In this document: piece after piece, positions 45,591 through 53,285 of the stretch | Layout of the letters: each line of letters opens with the position of its first letter | Numbering within the stretch: the stretch's first letter is position 1 | NCBI GenBank assembly: GCA_017052515.1 | Contig: JAFHKR010000039.1 | Location: forward strand, 62,001-126,000 | DNA length: 64,000 bases | Reading direction: 5' to 3' | From: Fictibacillus nanhaiensis | GTDB taxonomy: Bacteria; Bacillota; Bacilli; Bacillales; Fictibacillaceae | Made by a program: the position numbers and the translations under genes | Notes under the pieces: generated by a model | Told to the model about the DNA's origin: nothing | Database searches by the model: none | The model's input: the letters and a program-made list of their open reading frames with translations, nothing else

Positions 45591-45836
45591 ATGGATTTTA
45601 TGACCGATTTTGCACCATACGTTGGTTTAGCTGTGGTTTTATATGCCATTCGTCATACAGATCGTTTTTCGAATAAGTATATCCCCATTGTTGCAGTTGT
45701 CTTAGGTGTTCTTTATGCCTTTTGGGAAGCGGGAGCTGCTACACCAGAAACTACATTAATCGGTTTAAAATATGCACTTCTTGGAATAGGAACAGTTGCA
45801 GGTATTAAATATTCAGTAGAGAAAAACTTAAAATAA
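45591..45836 (+). CDS. Holin-like small membrane protein (phage_holin_5_2/Hol44-like)
   Basis: 81 residues from the ATG at 45591, which has CGGGGTGA upstream; an in-frame GTG nine bases earlier is part of that site. It has two or three membrane segments (YVGLAVVLYAIRHTDRF, IPIVAVVLGVLYAFWEAG, ALLGIGTVAGIKYSVEK) and resembles Bacillus phage holins of the Hol44 type. No endolysin or other phage gene is near, so it is either an orphan or a domesticated gene. Holins form membrane lesions; a phage role here cannot be claimed. Confidence 0.65.
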   Translation: MDFMTDFAPYVGLAVVLYAIRHTDRFSNKYIPIVAVVLGVLYAFWEAGAATPETTLIGLKYALLGIGTVAGIKYSVEKNLK

Positions 45837-45987
45837 GTGCTAACGAAAACAGCGCTGAAATTACGGCGTTTTTTTGTTGTACAAAATTTATATAAACATT
45901 AAACAAACGTTATGTTTAATGTTTAACTGCATGAATTTATGGGAAAGGAAAAGTAGTACAGAAAGTAAACAGGAGGGTGTTGCTATT

Positions 45988-46326
45988 ATGAACATAAGAC
46001 AGGAGCTTGAGAGTAAGGTTTTAAGTCGATTGCGACAAAAAGATTCCCAAGCCTTAAAACTAATGGTCGATTCATATAGCACACTATTATATCAAGTTGC
46101 CCTCCGAATTACAGGTGATAAGCGCGTGGCTGAACAAGTCTTGTGTGAAGTATTTCGAGACCTTTGGGAAAATCCTAGTCATTATACAAAAGTGAAAGAC
46201 AAATTTCTTTCCAGTTATTTGATAAAGCTTTGTAAATTAAAATGTGTCGATCGTGAAGAGATTCACATCACTCGATTGTTATCTAAAAAGTCGAAAAATT
46301 ATGTTGCGAACAACGTAACGGTTTGA
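45988..46326 (+). CDS. Sigma-70 region 2-only protein (truncated ECF sigma)
   Basis: 112 residues from the ATG at 45988, with AGGAGGGTG upstream; the open frame extends further upstream without a site. It aligns with ECF region 2: SQALKLMVDSYSTLLYQVAL, RITGDKRVAEQVLCEVFRDL, then a linker up to KLKCVDREEI. Region 4, which binds the -35 element, is absent, and the sequence ends in a short basic tail. It could be a decayed sigma factor, or a functional small protein that binds core RNA polymerase or an anti-sigma. The good start site argues that it is still translated. Confidence 0.65.
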   Translation: MNIRQELESKVLSRLRQKDSQALKLMVDSYSTLLYQVALRITGDKRVAEQVLCEVFRDLWENPSHYTKVKDKFLSSYLIKLCKLKCVDREEIHITRLLSKKSKNYVANNVTV

Positions 46327-46443
46327 TATTATAAATACGCTTACATCTAATGTGTAAGGTAATGGAGAAAATACATGATCTGTACTTTTTCTATTTTACT
46401 TATAATGATGAATGAACGCTCTGCACGAGTATGTAGAGTTTTT

Positions 46444-46505
46444 AGACAACATTCTACAATGGACTTATTTGAAAAAATAAGTACTTTTGAATGTTGTCTT
46501 TTTTT
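46444..46505 (+). terminator. Two-tier hairpin terminator upstream of the OFA transporter
   Basis: AGACAACATTC and GAATGTTGTCT form the outer stem, ACTTATTT and AAATAAGT an inner one, followed by TTTTTTTG. It ends 67 bp before the transporter start, so it either ends the sigma-like gene or acts as an attenuator. Confidence 0.8.
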
Positions 46506-46571
46506 GTGTCTTACATTAGGGTAAGTTTCATGAATGTTTAACTTTATTAACTTTATAGGGGGGAATTAAAA

Positions 46572-47825
46572 ATGAAAAAGTCTAAAAATCGATGGCTCAT
46601 TGCGCTATCAGCAGTAGGGATACATATCTCTATCGGATCCGTGTATGCATGGAGTAACTTTACGAATCCACTGATCGAAAAATTCGGGTGGACGGCATCA
46701 CAAGTACAGATGACATTTAGTATTGCGATCTTATTCTTAGGTTTGTCGGCTGCTTTCCTAGGACATTTTGTTGAAAGACATGGACCGAGGAAAGCTGGAT
46801 TACTTGCAGCTATTTTCTTTGGAATAGGAATTGCTGGCTCAGGTCTTGCAGTCAATATTGGCTCGTTAACCATGCTTTACATTTTTTACGGAGTCCTTGG
46901 TGGAATTGGACTTGGGGTAGGTTATATTGCACCTGTTTCTACATTGATCAAATGGTTTCCCGATCGTCGCGGTTTAGCAACTGGTCTTGCTATCATGGGA
47001 TTTGGTTTTGCAGCAGCGATCAGTTCACCGATTATGGACGCACTTATTAAATCTGTTGGTATTGCAAACACATTTTTCATTTTGGGGATTGCTTATTTTG
47101 CTGTAATGACCTTGTCTTCTCTTTATTTGGAAAAACCAGAAGAAGGATGGCTTCCTGCTGGGTTTAAAGAAAATGTAGAGAGCGGAAAAGTGAAAATTAA
47201 AAAAGACCTTTCACAACTAACAGCAAACGAAGCGATAAAAACACGCCGTTTTTATTATTTGTGGATCATGCTATTCATCAATGTTACATGTGGCATTGCG
47301 ATTCTTTCTGCCGCAAAACCTCTTGCTGAAGAAAGTATTGGATTAACAACTGCTGAAGCTGCAGCGCTTGTAGGTGTTTTAGGATTGTTCAACGGTTTTG
47401 GCCGAATTGGATGGGCATCCATTTCGGACTACATCGGACGTCCTAATACATACACAACATTTTTTGTTTTGCAGATCGCTCTCTTTTTTATGTTGCCACA
47501 AACGTCATCATCCATTCTTTTCCAAATTATGCTCGCCGTAATCTATACATGTTACGGAGGAGGATTCGCATCGATACCAGCCTACATCGGTGACCTATTT
47601 GGAACGAAGCAGGTTGGTGCGATACATGGTTATATTCTAACAGCATGGGCAGCAGCAGGTCTTGCAGGTCCATTATTTGCCGCTTGGATTAAGGATACAA
47701 CGGGTTCTTACGCCAACAGTTTAACATTCTTTTCTGGATTGTTTATCATTGCGCTCATCGTATCGATACTAGTTCGTTTTGATATAAAAAAACTCGCGGC
47801 TAAACAAGAAAAGTCCGTAGCCTAA
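46572..47825 (+). CDS. MFS transporter, oxalate/formate antiporter (OFA) family
   Basis: 417 residues, 12 membrane segments. OFA features: SIGSVYAWSNFTNPLIEKFG in helix 1, GVLGGIGLGVGYIAPVSTLI in helix 4, and GGGFASIPAYIGDLFGTKQV in the second half. Members exchange oxalate, formate, lactate or pyruvate; substrate assignment by homology is unreliable. A formate link to the dehydrogenase in this window is attractive but unproven, since the loci are 16 kb apart. AGGGGGG precedes the ATG. A terminator-like hairpin lies just upstream. Confidence 0.88.
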   Translation: MKKSKNRWLIALSAVGIHISIGSVYAWSNFTNPLIEKFGWTASQVQMTFSIAILFLGLSAAFLGHFVERHGPRKAGLLAAIFFGIGIAGSGLAVNIGSLTMLYIFYGVLGGIGLGVGYIAPVSTLIKWFPDRRGLATGLAIMGFGFAAAISSPIMDALIKSVGIANTFFILGIAYFAVMTLSSLYLEKPEEGWLPAGFKENVESGKVKIKKDLSQLTANEAIKTRRFYYLWIMLFINVTCGIAILSAAKPLAEESIGLTTAEAAALVGVLGLFNGFGRIGWASISDYIGRPNTYTTFFVLQIALFFMLPQTSSSILFQIMLAVIYTCYGGGFASIPAYIGDLFGTKQVGAIHGYILTAWAAAGLAGPLFAAWIKDTTGSYANSLTFFSGLFIIALIVSILVRFDIKKLAAKQEKSVA

Positions 47826-47834
47826 TTAAAAATG

Positions 47835-47867
47835 CAGTGTCTTCATTAATGAAGACACTGTTTTTTT
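47835..47867 (+). terminator. Intrinsic terminator after the OFA transporter
   Basis: CAGTGTCTTC and GAAGACACTG around ATTAAT, followed by TTTTTTT. Confidence 0.87.
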
Positions 47868-47957
47868 ACATGTTAAACCATCATGAAATTCTTTATCTTT
47901 ATAAAATGAGAGATTATGGTAAAATTGAGGAAGTGACTTACACCCAAAGGAGAACTT

Positions 47958-48407
47958 ATGACTCAAAAACAAGTGACGATCGCAGAACTAAACGCAGAAA
48001 ACTGGTACGAATGCTGTTTTTTAGAAGTGGCAGATGATCAAGTGAGCCATATTGAACCGAACGCAGTGTCTATCGCTCAATCAAAATTTGAACCAAGCTT
48101 AAAGCCTTACGCTATTCTTTTGGAGGATCAGACAGTTGGCTTTCTTATGTTCAACTCCATGAAAGAAGAATTAGATGGGTATTGGATCTACCGAATTATG
48201 ATCGATAAAAATTATCAGCAAAAAGGAATTGGCAAAATCGCCACCCAATTAATGATTGAAGAAATGAAAACATTATTAGATGCTAAAGTTATTGTAGTAG
48301 GTTATCATCCTGAAAATAAAGGAGCTCATCAGCTGTATGAAAGCTTAGGCTTTATTGATAAGGGCGATAGATTTGGCAAGGAGATGGCAGTTGTATTAGA
48401 GGTATAA
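47958..48407 (+). CDS. GNAT-family acetyltransferase, BltD/spermidine-acetyltransferase-like
   Basis: 149 residues. It starts with VTIAELNAENWYECCFLEVA, then VSHIEPNAVSIAQSKFEP, a pattern shared with the Bacillus polyamine acetyltransferase BltD and its relatives. The acetyl-CoA motif is IMIDKNYQQKGIGKIATQLM and the C-terminal motif GAHQLYESLGFIDKGDRFGK. Polyamine acetylation is a reasonable guess but remains inference. AAAGGAG precedes the ATG. Confidence 0.86.
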   Translation: MTQKQVTIAELNAENWYECCFLEVADDQVSHIEPNAVSIAQSKFEPSLKPYAILLEDQTVGFLMFNSMKEELDGYWIYRIMIDKNYQQKGIGKIATQLMIEEMKTLLDAKVIVVGYHPENKGAHQLYESLGFIDKGDRFGKEMAVVLEV

Positions 48408-48515
48408 TACATAGTTTGTGTTGGCAAAAACTTCTGAAATCTTAAGTTACCCTCAAATTTTTAGTGATTTCCTTCGAATAATTAATGTTGAATATATAAA
48501 AGTTTTAAAATGGTT

Positions 48516-48547
48516 GAACTCTAATCTTCGTTAGAGTTCTTTTTGTT
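48516..48547 (+). terminator. Intrinsic terminator after the BltD-like gene
   Basis: GAACTCTAA and TTAGAGTTC around TCTTCG, followed by TTTTTG. Confidence 0.82.
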
Positions 48548-48597
48548 TTGTTTCATCACGAGAGGGAACGTTTGATATGAAGGAGTGAATGATATAG

Positions 48598-49236
48598 ATG
48601 AGAAGATCAGAACGCAAGAAGTCAAAAAAGAGAAATGTCGTTTTATTCAGTGCGTTAGGAGCGATTCTTTTAGCATTGTTATTTTTGCCAAAAGATGCGC
48701 TATTAATGGGCAGTGAAGAGGAGCCAACGAAAGAAGAAACAAATAAAGAACCAAAACATAAAGTGGTAAAACTTCAGCCTGATAACGAAAGTGCTTATGA
48801 AGATGAGGAACGTGAAGAGAAAGAAGCAAACAATCAGGATAAATCTAAGCCACAAGAACCTTCTGAAGAGATTGGTATAGATCCTGAAAAAGAAGCGGAC
48901 AAAAAGAAAAAAGCAGAAAAAGCTGAAGCGGAAAAGAAAAAACAACAAGCTTCAGGTGACAAACCAGTTTTAAACGAACCAATTGGTACTTCTCAAACAG
49001 GACCTCATACGTCAAGTTATGAAGAAGGCAGCGTGGATTGGAATGAGAAACTGAAAGCGATTCGTCTTGCTACAGGTCTTGATGAAAACATGACGGTGTG
49101 GAAGATCGCAAATGGTGGTGGTCCACAGAAATCAATTGCAGAAGTAAGTCCGAACAAAAAGCCTAATGAAAAATATACGGTTAACCTTGAATGGGTGGAT
49201 GAAAAAGGCTGGATGGTAACGAGTGTTCAGAAGTAG
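48598..49236 (+). CDS. YrrS-like protein (DUF1510), membrane-anchored
   Basis: 212 residues. A basic start (RRSERKKSKKR) precedes one membrane helix (VVLFSALGAILLALLFLP), then a long charged, lysine/glutamate-rich spacer of low complexity, and a C-terminal domain of about 75 residues (VDWNEKLKAIRLATGLDENM, KYTVNLEWVDEKGWMVTSVQ) as in YrrS/DUF1510. In B. subtilis yrrS is next to the penicillin-binding protein gene pbpI; no such gene is present here. A cell-envelope role is likely. Its 3' region carries a 21-bp tandem array before the terminator. Confidence 0.85.
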   Translation: MRRSERKKSKKRNVVLFSALGAILLALLFLPKDALLMGSEEEPTKEETNKEPKHKVVKLQPDNESAYEDEEREEKEANNQDKSKPQEPSEEIGIDPEKEADKKKKAEKAEAEKKKQQASGDKPVLNEPIGTSQTGPHTSSYEEGSVDWNEKLKAIRLATGLDENMTVWKIANGGGPQKSIAEVSPNKKPNEKYTVNLEWVDEKGWMVTSVQK

Positions 49237-49247
49237 TTTCCGAAGAA

Positions 49248-49331
49248 GTGGACAGTAAAATGTTGAAAGTGGACAGTAAATCTAGAAAACTGGACAGTAT
49301 TTTGTATGAACTGGACAGTAAATCTCTATCT
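49248..49331. repeat. Degenerate tandem array C, four units of exactly 21 bp
   Basis: TGGACAG recurs at 49249, 49270, 49291 and 49312, each 21 bp apart, followed in most units by TAAAT. A weaker fifth unit may follow (CCAGGAAA). The array lies between the stop codon of the YrrS-like gene and its terminator, so it is transcribed as part of the 3' UTR. The core GGACAG is the same as in array A (there on the other strand). Confidence 0.9.
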
Positions 49332-49349
49332 TCCAGGAAAATTCTCAAG

Positions 49350-49403
49350 AAAAGCTGGCACAGAGCGTTCAATTCGAACGATTGCTGTGCCAGCTTTTTA
49401 TTT
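49350..49403. terminator. Long bidirectional terminator
   Basis: AAAAGCTGGCACAG and CTGTGCCAGCTTTT form a 14-bp stem with a second stem CGTTC/GAACG inside the loop, followed by TATTTTT on plus. It separates the YrrS-like gene from the convergent methyltransferase. Confidence 0.9.
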
Positions 49404-49407
49404 TTCC

Positions 49408-50169
49408 TTACTTTTTCATCGCTTTTATTAGAAAACGGTGCTGTTTCACTTCAAAGTATCCATTTAATTGAATGTGTTCATGAATGTTATGGAGTTCATC
49501 AATAGAATCATTTAGTTTAAAATCTGGCACCTGCCAAGGTATGGCATCTAAATAATACAGCAGGGCACCCATATCATAAAAACGCTGAACAGGAAAATCT
49601 TCTTTTGCTTCCAAAATTTCAAATCCATTTTCTCGCAGTTCATTTTCAGCAAAACGCAAATTCCAATGTGAAAATTCCTCATTAATAGGATAGCCAAGAC
49701 ATGTATTAATTTCAGCACAATCTGAACCACCAACCTGTTGTGTAAGAAAAATCCCGCCATCTGTTAATGTACGTTTTACTTCATGTGGAGAGTAAGATTC
49801 GTGTTTATTAATGATAAGGTCAAACGTATGATCTTCAAAAGGAAGAAGATCGTCCTCGTCGATTTTAAACACTTTCACACCAAGAGGTTCAAGACGTTCT
49901 TTTGCGATTGGAACGTTTGGAAGATATCCTTCTGTTGCACAAACTACTGCTGGAAATGGTTGAAGCTTGGACAAAAGTTCTCCACCTCCAGTGCCCATGT
50001 CAAGCATCGATGACACTTTTCCGATGAGCGGGGTCACCATACTACCATAAGACCAAGAAAGCATTCCACTAGCCATTCGACCAGATTCAGTTATATATGA
50101 AAAATCCCACCCTGAGAATGGTTTCTCAACTTCTTTAATATACATATCAAAATCTTCATCATGTTTCAT
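49408..50169 (-). CDS. Class I SAM-dependent methyltransferase
   Basis: 253 residues. The SAM-binding motif I is MLDMGTGGGELLSKL, followed by the acidic VVCATEGYLPNV and motif IV FDLIINKHESYSPHEVKRTL. The C-terminal half, with YDMGALLYYLDAIPWQVPDF, matches a group of uncharacterised Bacillus small-molecule methyltransferases. GGAGGTG precedes the ATG. It is a single gene. Confidence 0.9.
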   Translation of the reverse strand: MKHDEDFDMYIKEVEKPFSGWDFSYITESGRMASGMLSWSYGSMVTPLIGKVSSMLDMGTGGGELLSKLQPFPAVVCATEGYLPNVPIAKERLEPLGVKVFKIDEDDLLPFEDHTFDLIINKHESYSPHEVKRTLTDGGIFLTQQVGGSDCAEINTCLGYPINEEFSHWNLRFAENELRENGFEILEAKEDFPVQRFYDMGALLYYLDAIPWQVPDFKLNDSIDELHNIHEHIQLNGYFEVKQHRFLIKAMKK

Positions 50170-50423
50170 ACGTGCACCTCCAAAATTTTTATCTTTAAAT
50201 AATGAACTTACCTATTTTGTTGGAGGTCCTCTAGGGTAATAGCCGTTTTATATCTCGTGCTCATAATGATTCATTATGTGTTCTCCTCATACCAGCATTA
50301 ATGTCTTTTAAAAAAATTCTTCAAATCAATCCCATTTCCTTCCTAATCATAAAAAATAGAGGGAATTTGTCGTGTTGTCAAAAATAGGCAAAGAAGTAAG
50401 AATGAGAATATGGGGAGGGTATT

Positions 50424-50588
50424 ATGACACATCACGCTATGAAAATGTACTTCATCACGTATAGACAAACGACGAGCTATTCAGCAATTAGAAATGAAGT
50501 GTATCACCACACAGTGCAGAGTGTTACCCCAACCATCTCGAAATTAGTTTCATATATGTACATCGTTTCAAGAATAATTGCATCTTAA
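50424..50588 (+). CDS. Small hypothetical protein (54 aa)
   Basis: A short gene with a good binding site (GGGGAGGG 4 bp before the ATG) in an otherwise empty stretch between the methyltransferase and the deacetylase. The 54-residue product is rich in Tyr, Thr and His, with a mildly hydrophobic C-terminus (KLVSYMYIVSRIIAS). No family recognised. It lies 34 bp upstream of the deacetylase on the same strand. Confidence 0.4.
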   Translation: MTHHAMKMYFITYRQTTSYSAIRNEVYHHTVQSVTPTISKLVSYMYIVSRIIAS

Positions 50589-50622
50589 AGCTCTACACAT
50601 ACCATTCAACAAGGAGAGATAA

Positions 50623-51327
50623 ATGAAGAAAGTAGTAATATACACGAGTTTTGCAATCATCCTATTGATAGGATTGGCATACAGCGGTTTAAAGGTAAGC
50701 AGTTCGAGAGACTTTCAATTTTTCGGAGGTTTAGTAACAAGGGCAGATACTTCTGAAAAAGTAGTTGCCTTAACGTTTGATGATGGACCTACAGATCAAA
50801 CAGATGAAATCTTAACGATATTAAAAGAAGAGGAAGTTAAAGCCACATTTTTTGTAACGGGGAGAGAGGTTGAAGAGAACCTGAAAGAAGCAAAAGAAAT
50901 AGTGGCAGAAGGACATGAGCTCGGAAACCATTCTTATTCTCATGAGCGAATGGTTTTGAAAACACCGTCTTATATTCGAAATGAGATTGAGACAACAGAT
51001 AAGCTGATCCGCAAAGCAGGATACAAGGAGAAAATTCACTTTCGCCCACCATATGGGAAAAAGTTGATCGGGTTGCCGTACTACTTGAATAAACACGATC
51101 GAAAAACAATTCTTTGGAACATAGAGCCGGAAACCTATCCAGAAGTAGCATCTGATTCTAGGAAAATAGTGAAGCATGTGAGTCGAAATATTCAGCCCGG
51201 TTCGATCATCTTGCTGCACGTGATGTATGAAAGCCGTAATGAATCGATGAAAGCTGTAAAAGGACTCATTAAGGAGTTGAAGGAAAAGGGATATACCTTT
51301 AAAACCGTGTCTGAACTGATTGAATAA
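50623..51327 (+). CDS. Polysaccharide deacetylase (NodB domain), membrane-anchored
   Basis: 234 residues. An N-terminal hydrophobic anchor (VVIYTSFAIILLIGLAYSGL) is followed by a NodB domain with all motifs: VVALTFDDGPTDQTDEIL (Asp-Asp), HELGNHSYSHERM (metal histidines), HFRPPYGKK, a tryptophan segment TILWNIEPETYPE and GSIILLHVMYES. Such enzymes remove acetyl groups from peptidoglycan or chitin-like polymers outside the membrane. The general class is clear; the target polymer is not. CAAGGAGAG precedes the ATG. Confidence 0.93.
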   Translation: MKKVVIYTSFAIILLIGLAYSGLKVSSSRDFQFFGGLVTRADTSEKVVALTFDDGPTDQTDEILTILKEEEVKATFFVTGREVEENLKEAKEIVAEGHELGNHSYSHERMVLKTPSYIRNEIETTDKLIRKAGYKEKIHFRPPYGKKLIGLPYYLNKHDRKTILWNIEPETYPEVASDSRKIVKHVSRNIQPGSIILLHVMYESRNESMKAVKGLIKELKEKGYTFKTVSELIE

Positions 51328-51378
51328 AAAAACAGAGGAGCTTACCTCTTTCAGTGGGTCCCCTAACTAAAACCAATG

Positions 51379-51831
51379 TTATTTGGAAACAAGTACAGGT
51401 TGATGTGCGTTAGAAATTACTTTTTGACTAACGCTTCCTAAGAAAAACTTTTTAAATCCGCTATGGCCACGATTACCGATGACGATGAGATCGATGTTAT
51501 GACTTTCCGCATATCCACAAATCGTGGTAGTCGGATCGCCGTGCAAGATGGCTGATGTTGTCTTTATATCAGGATCAACACGTCCTAACGCTCTGTTTAG
51601 AATTTCTTCACCATGACTTTGCTCCAAAATTTCCGCTTCTTGTACTTCTACAGTCGAACTCGCAACACCGCCTGGGTGAACACCACCGCATAACGGCAGA
51701 ACCATTTCGTTTGTCACATAAAGCAACGTTAAATCAGCACCCGTGTGCCGTGCAATCTCATTACCATTATGAAGAGCGGTAAAACTTCCTTCAGAGCCGT
51801 CAAAAGCAACTAAAATTTTGGTATATAACAT
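51379..51831 (-). CDS. Universal stress protein (UspA family)
   Basis: 150 residues from the ATG at 51831 (a GTG one codon earlier is also possible); GGAG lies upstream. The fold is shown by ILVAFDGSEGSFTALHNGNE at the start, DLIVIGNRGHSGFKKFFLGS and SVSQKVISNAHQPVLV at the end, which form the ATP-binding G-x2-G-x9-G-S pattern. A glycine/histidine-rich insertion (CGGVHPGGVASS) precedes helix 3. It is a cytoplasmic stress protein with no operon partner. Confidence 0.92.
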   Translation of the reverse strand: MLYTKILVAFDGSEGSFTALHNGNEIARHTGADLTLLYVTNEMVLPLCGGVHPGGVASSTVEVQEAEILEQSHGEEILNRALGRVDPDIKTTSAILHGDPTTTICGYAESHNIDLIVIGNRGHSGFKKFFLGSVSQKVISNAHQPVLVSK

Positions 51832-51933
51832 CACGTTGATCTCCTTTCTTGCAGATTTGGCAATTTGTATAATCCTGTCACCTTATAAAACCTTAACCCC
51901 TTGATAATTTACGTAAACAAATTCAAGGTTTTC

Positions 51934-51960
51934 TGTCACAAAGTAAAAGCCAGTATCGTC
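51934..51960 (+). promoter_or_regulatory. ECF41-type promoter of the oxidoreductase-sigma operon
   Basis: TGTCACA (51934-51940), 16 bp, CGTC (51957-51960) matches the known ECF41 promoter TGTCACA-N16-CGTC exactly. It sits 33 bp upstream of the oxidoreductase gene, which is followed by an ECF41-type sigma gene; the sigma factor should therefore drive its own operon. Confidence 0.88.
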
Positions 51961-51992
51961 ATGTTTGTAAAATCAGAAAGTGGTGATGATAC

Positions 51993-53282
51993 ATGCATAC
52001 ATTTGATGTGGCGATTGTTGGTGGCGGTGTAGCCGGTTTGACTTCTGCCGTATATTTAGCACAAGCAGGAAAGTCTGTCTTAGTACTAGAGAAAGCTAGC
52101 CAATTAGGAGGTCGTGCACAAACCATCTTAAAAAACGGAGCACTATTTAACTTAGGTGGGCATGCATTATATAGAGGAGGAGCAGCTGAAGAGATTTTAA
52201 ATGAGTTAGAAGTAAATGTATCTGGGGCAGTTCCTGATACCAATGGATACGCAGTCTGGAATGATAAACTTTTTGAACTGCCCGGATCATTAGGTGCAAT
52301 GGTCAAAACAAAACTTTTAACATGGTCTAACAAGACGGAATTGGTAAGAGTGATGTTAAAGCTTAAAACGATTGACGCTGCGTCAATCCCTCATATGAGT
52401 TTACGAGAATGGGCTGAGAAAGAAATTAAAAATCCCATGGTTCGTAACATCTTTTACGCATTGACCAGAACATCAACATATTGCATAGATTACGATCAAC
52501 TATTAGCGAATGCAGCTATCCAACAAGTTCAACAAGGTCTGAAAGGAGTTCTTTATATAAACAATGGTTGGCAATCCATCGTAGAAAGTCTTCGCAATAA
52601 GGCTTTGACTGCAGGAGTAACCATTTATACAAACAAGAAGATTTCTTCTATTGATTTTGGAATTAAACATCAACTTTTCTGTTCAGATGGAGATACCTTC
52701 GAAGTTTCAAATGTATTACTAACAACAGGACCTGAGCAATCAATGAAACTGGTGAAGAATGCAGAAGGGACATTGCTTGAAAAGTGGAGTCAGCAAGCTT
52801 CTCCCGTATATGCTGCATGCCTAGACGTAGCTTTGAAAAAACTCCCTAAATCAAATCATCATTTTGCAATAGGAATTGATCAGCATATTCTGTTCTCTAA
52901 TCACTCTCGAGCGTGCTCGTTAAGCGAGGATGGGAAGATTGTTATTCAATTAATAAAATATTTAGGAACGAATAAAGAGGGCAGTGCAGATTGTCATAGA
53001 AAAGAGCTTGAAAGTATTCTTGATCTCATGCAGCCGGAATGGAGAAAAGAAATTGTAGCTCAACAGTTTTTACCAAGAATGATAGTGGTGCAAGATATGA
53101 TCAGCATCAAAGACACTCACTATTTTGGTCCGAGTATACCCGAAATACCAGGACTCTACATTGCAGGAGACGGGGCAGGACATGGAGAAATGTTGGTGGA
53201 CGCAGCATTTGCTAGTGCTAAAAGAGCAGCAAAAGCTATTGAACAGGATACAAGATTAAATCATTTGCGAAAGGAGGCTTAA
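51993..53282 (+). CDS. FAD-dependent oxidoreductase (amine oxidase/phytoene desaturase-like)
   Basis: 429 residues. The Rossmann motif is FDVAIVGGGVAGLTSAVYLA, followed by VLVLEKASQLGGRAQTI, and the C-terminal FAD block is IPGLYIAGDGAGHGEMLVDA. The protein belongs to the phytoene-dehydrogenase/amine-oxidase flavoprotein group. The next gene (3 bp away) is an ECF41 sigma factor; in that group the sigma usually controls the neighbouring oxidoreductase. An ECF41 promoter lies upstream. The substrate is unknown. Confidence 0.9.
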   Translation: MHTFDVAIVGGGVAGLTSAVYLAQAGKSVLVLEKASQLGGRAQTILKNGALFNLGGHALYRGGAAEEILNELEVNVSGAVPDTNGYAVWNDKLFELPGSLGAMVKTKLLTWSNKTELVRVMLKLKTIDAASIPHMSLREWAEKEIKNPMVRNIFYALTRTSTYCIDYDQLLANAAIQQVQQGLKGVLYINNGWQSIVESLRNKALTAGVTIYTNKKISSIDFGIKHQLFCSDGDTFEVSNVLLTTGPEQSMKLVKNAEGTLLEKWSQQASPVYAACLDVALKKLPKSNHHFAIGIDQHILFSNHSRACSLSEDGKIVIQLIKYLGTNKEGSADCHRKELESILDLMQPEWRKEIVAQQFLPRMIVVQDMISIKDTHYFGPSIPEIPGLYIAGDGAGHGEMLVDAAFASAKRAAKAIEQDTRLNHLRKEA

Positions 53283-53285
53283 TGG

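Noticed and set aside
45591-45836. Prophage remnant
   Set aside because: No integrase, lysin, structural or attachment-site sequence nearby.
45838-45880. Terminator after the holin-like gene
   Set aside because: The arms around AGCGCTG and CGGCGTT pair poorly despite the T run.
46362-46415. 17-residue leader peptide before the OFA transporter
   Set aside because: The AAGG upstream is too close to the ATG, and nothing else supports it.
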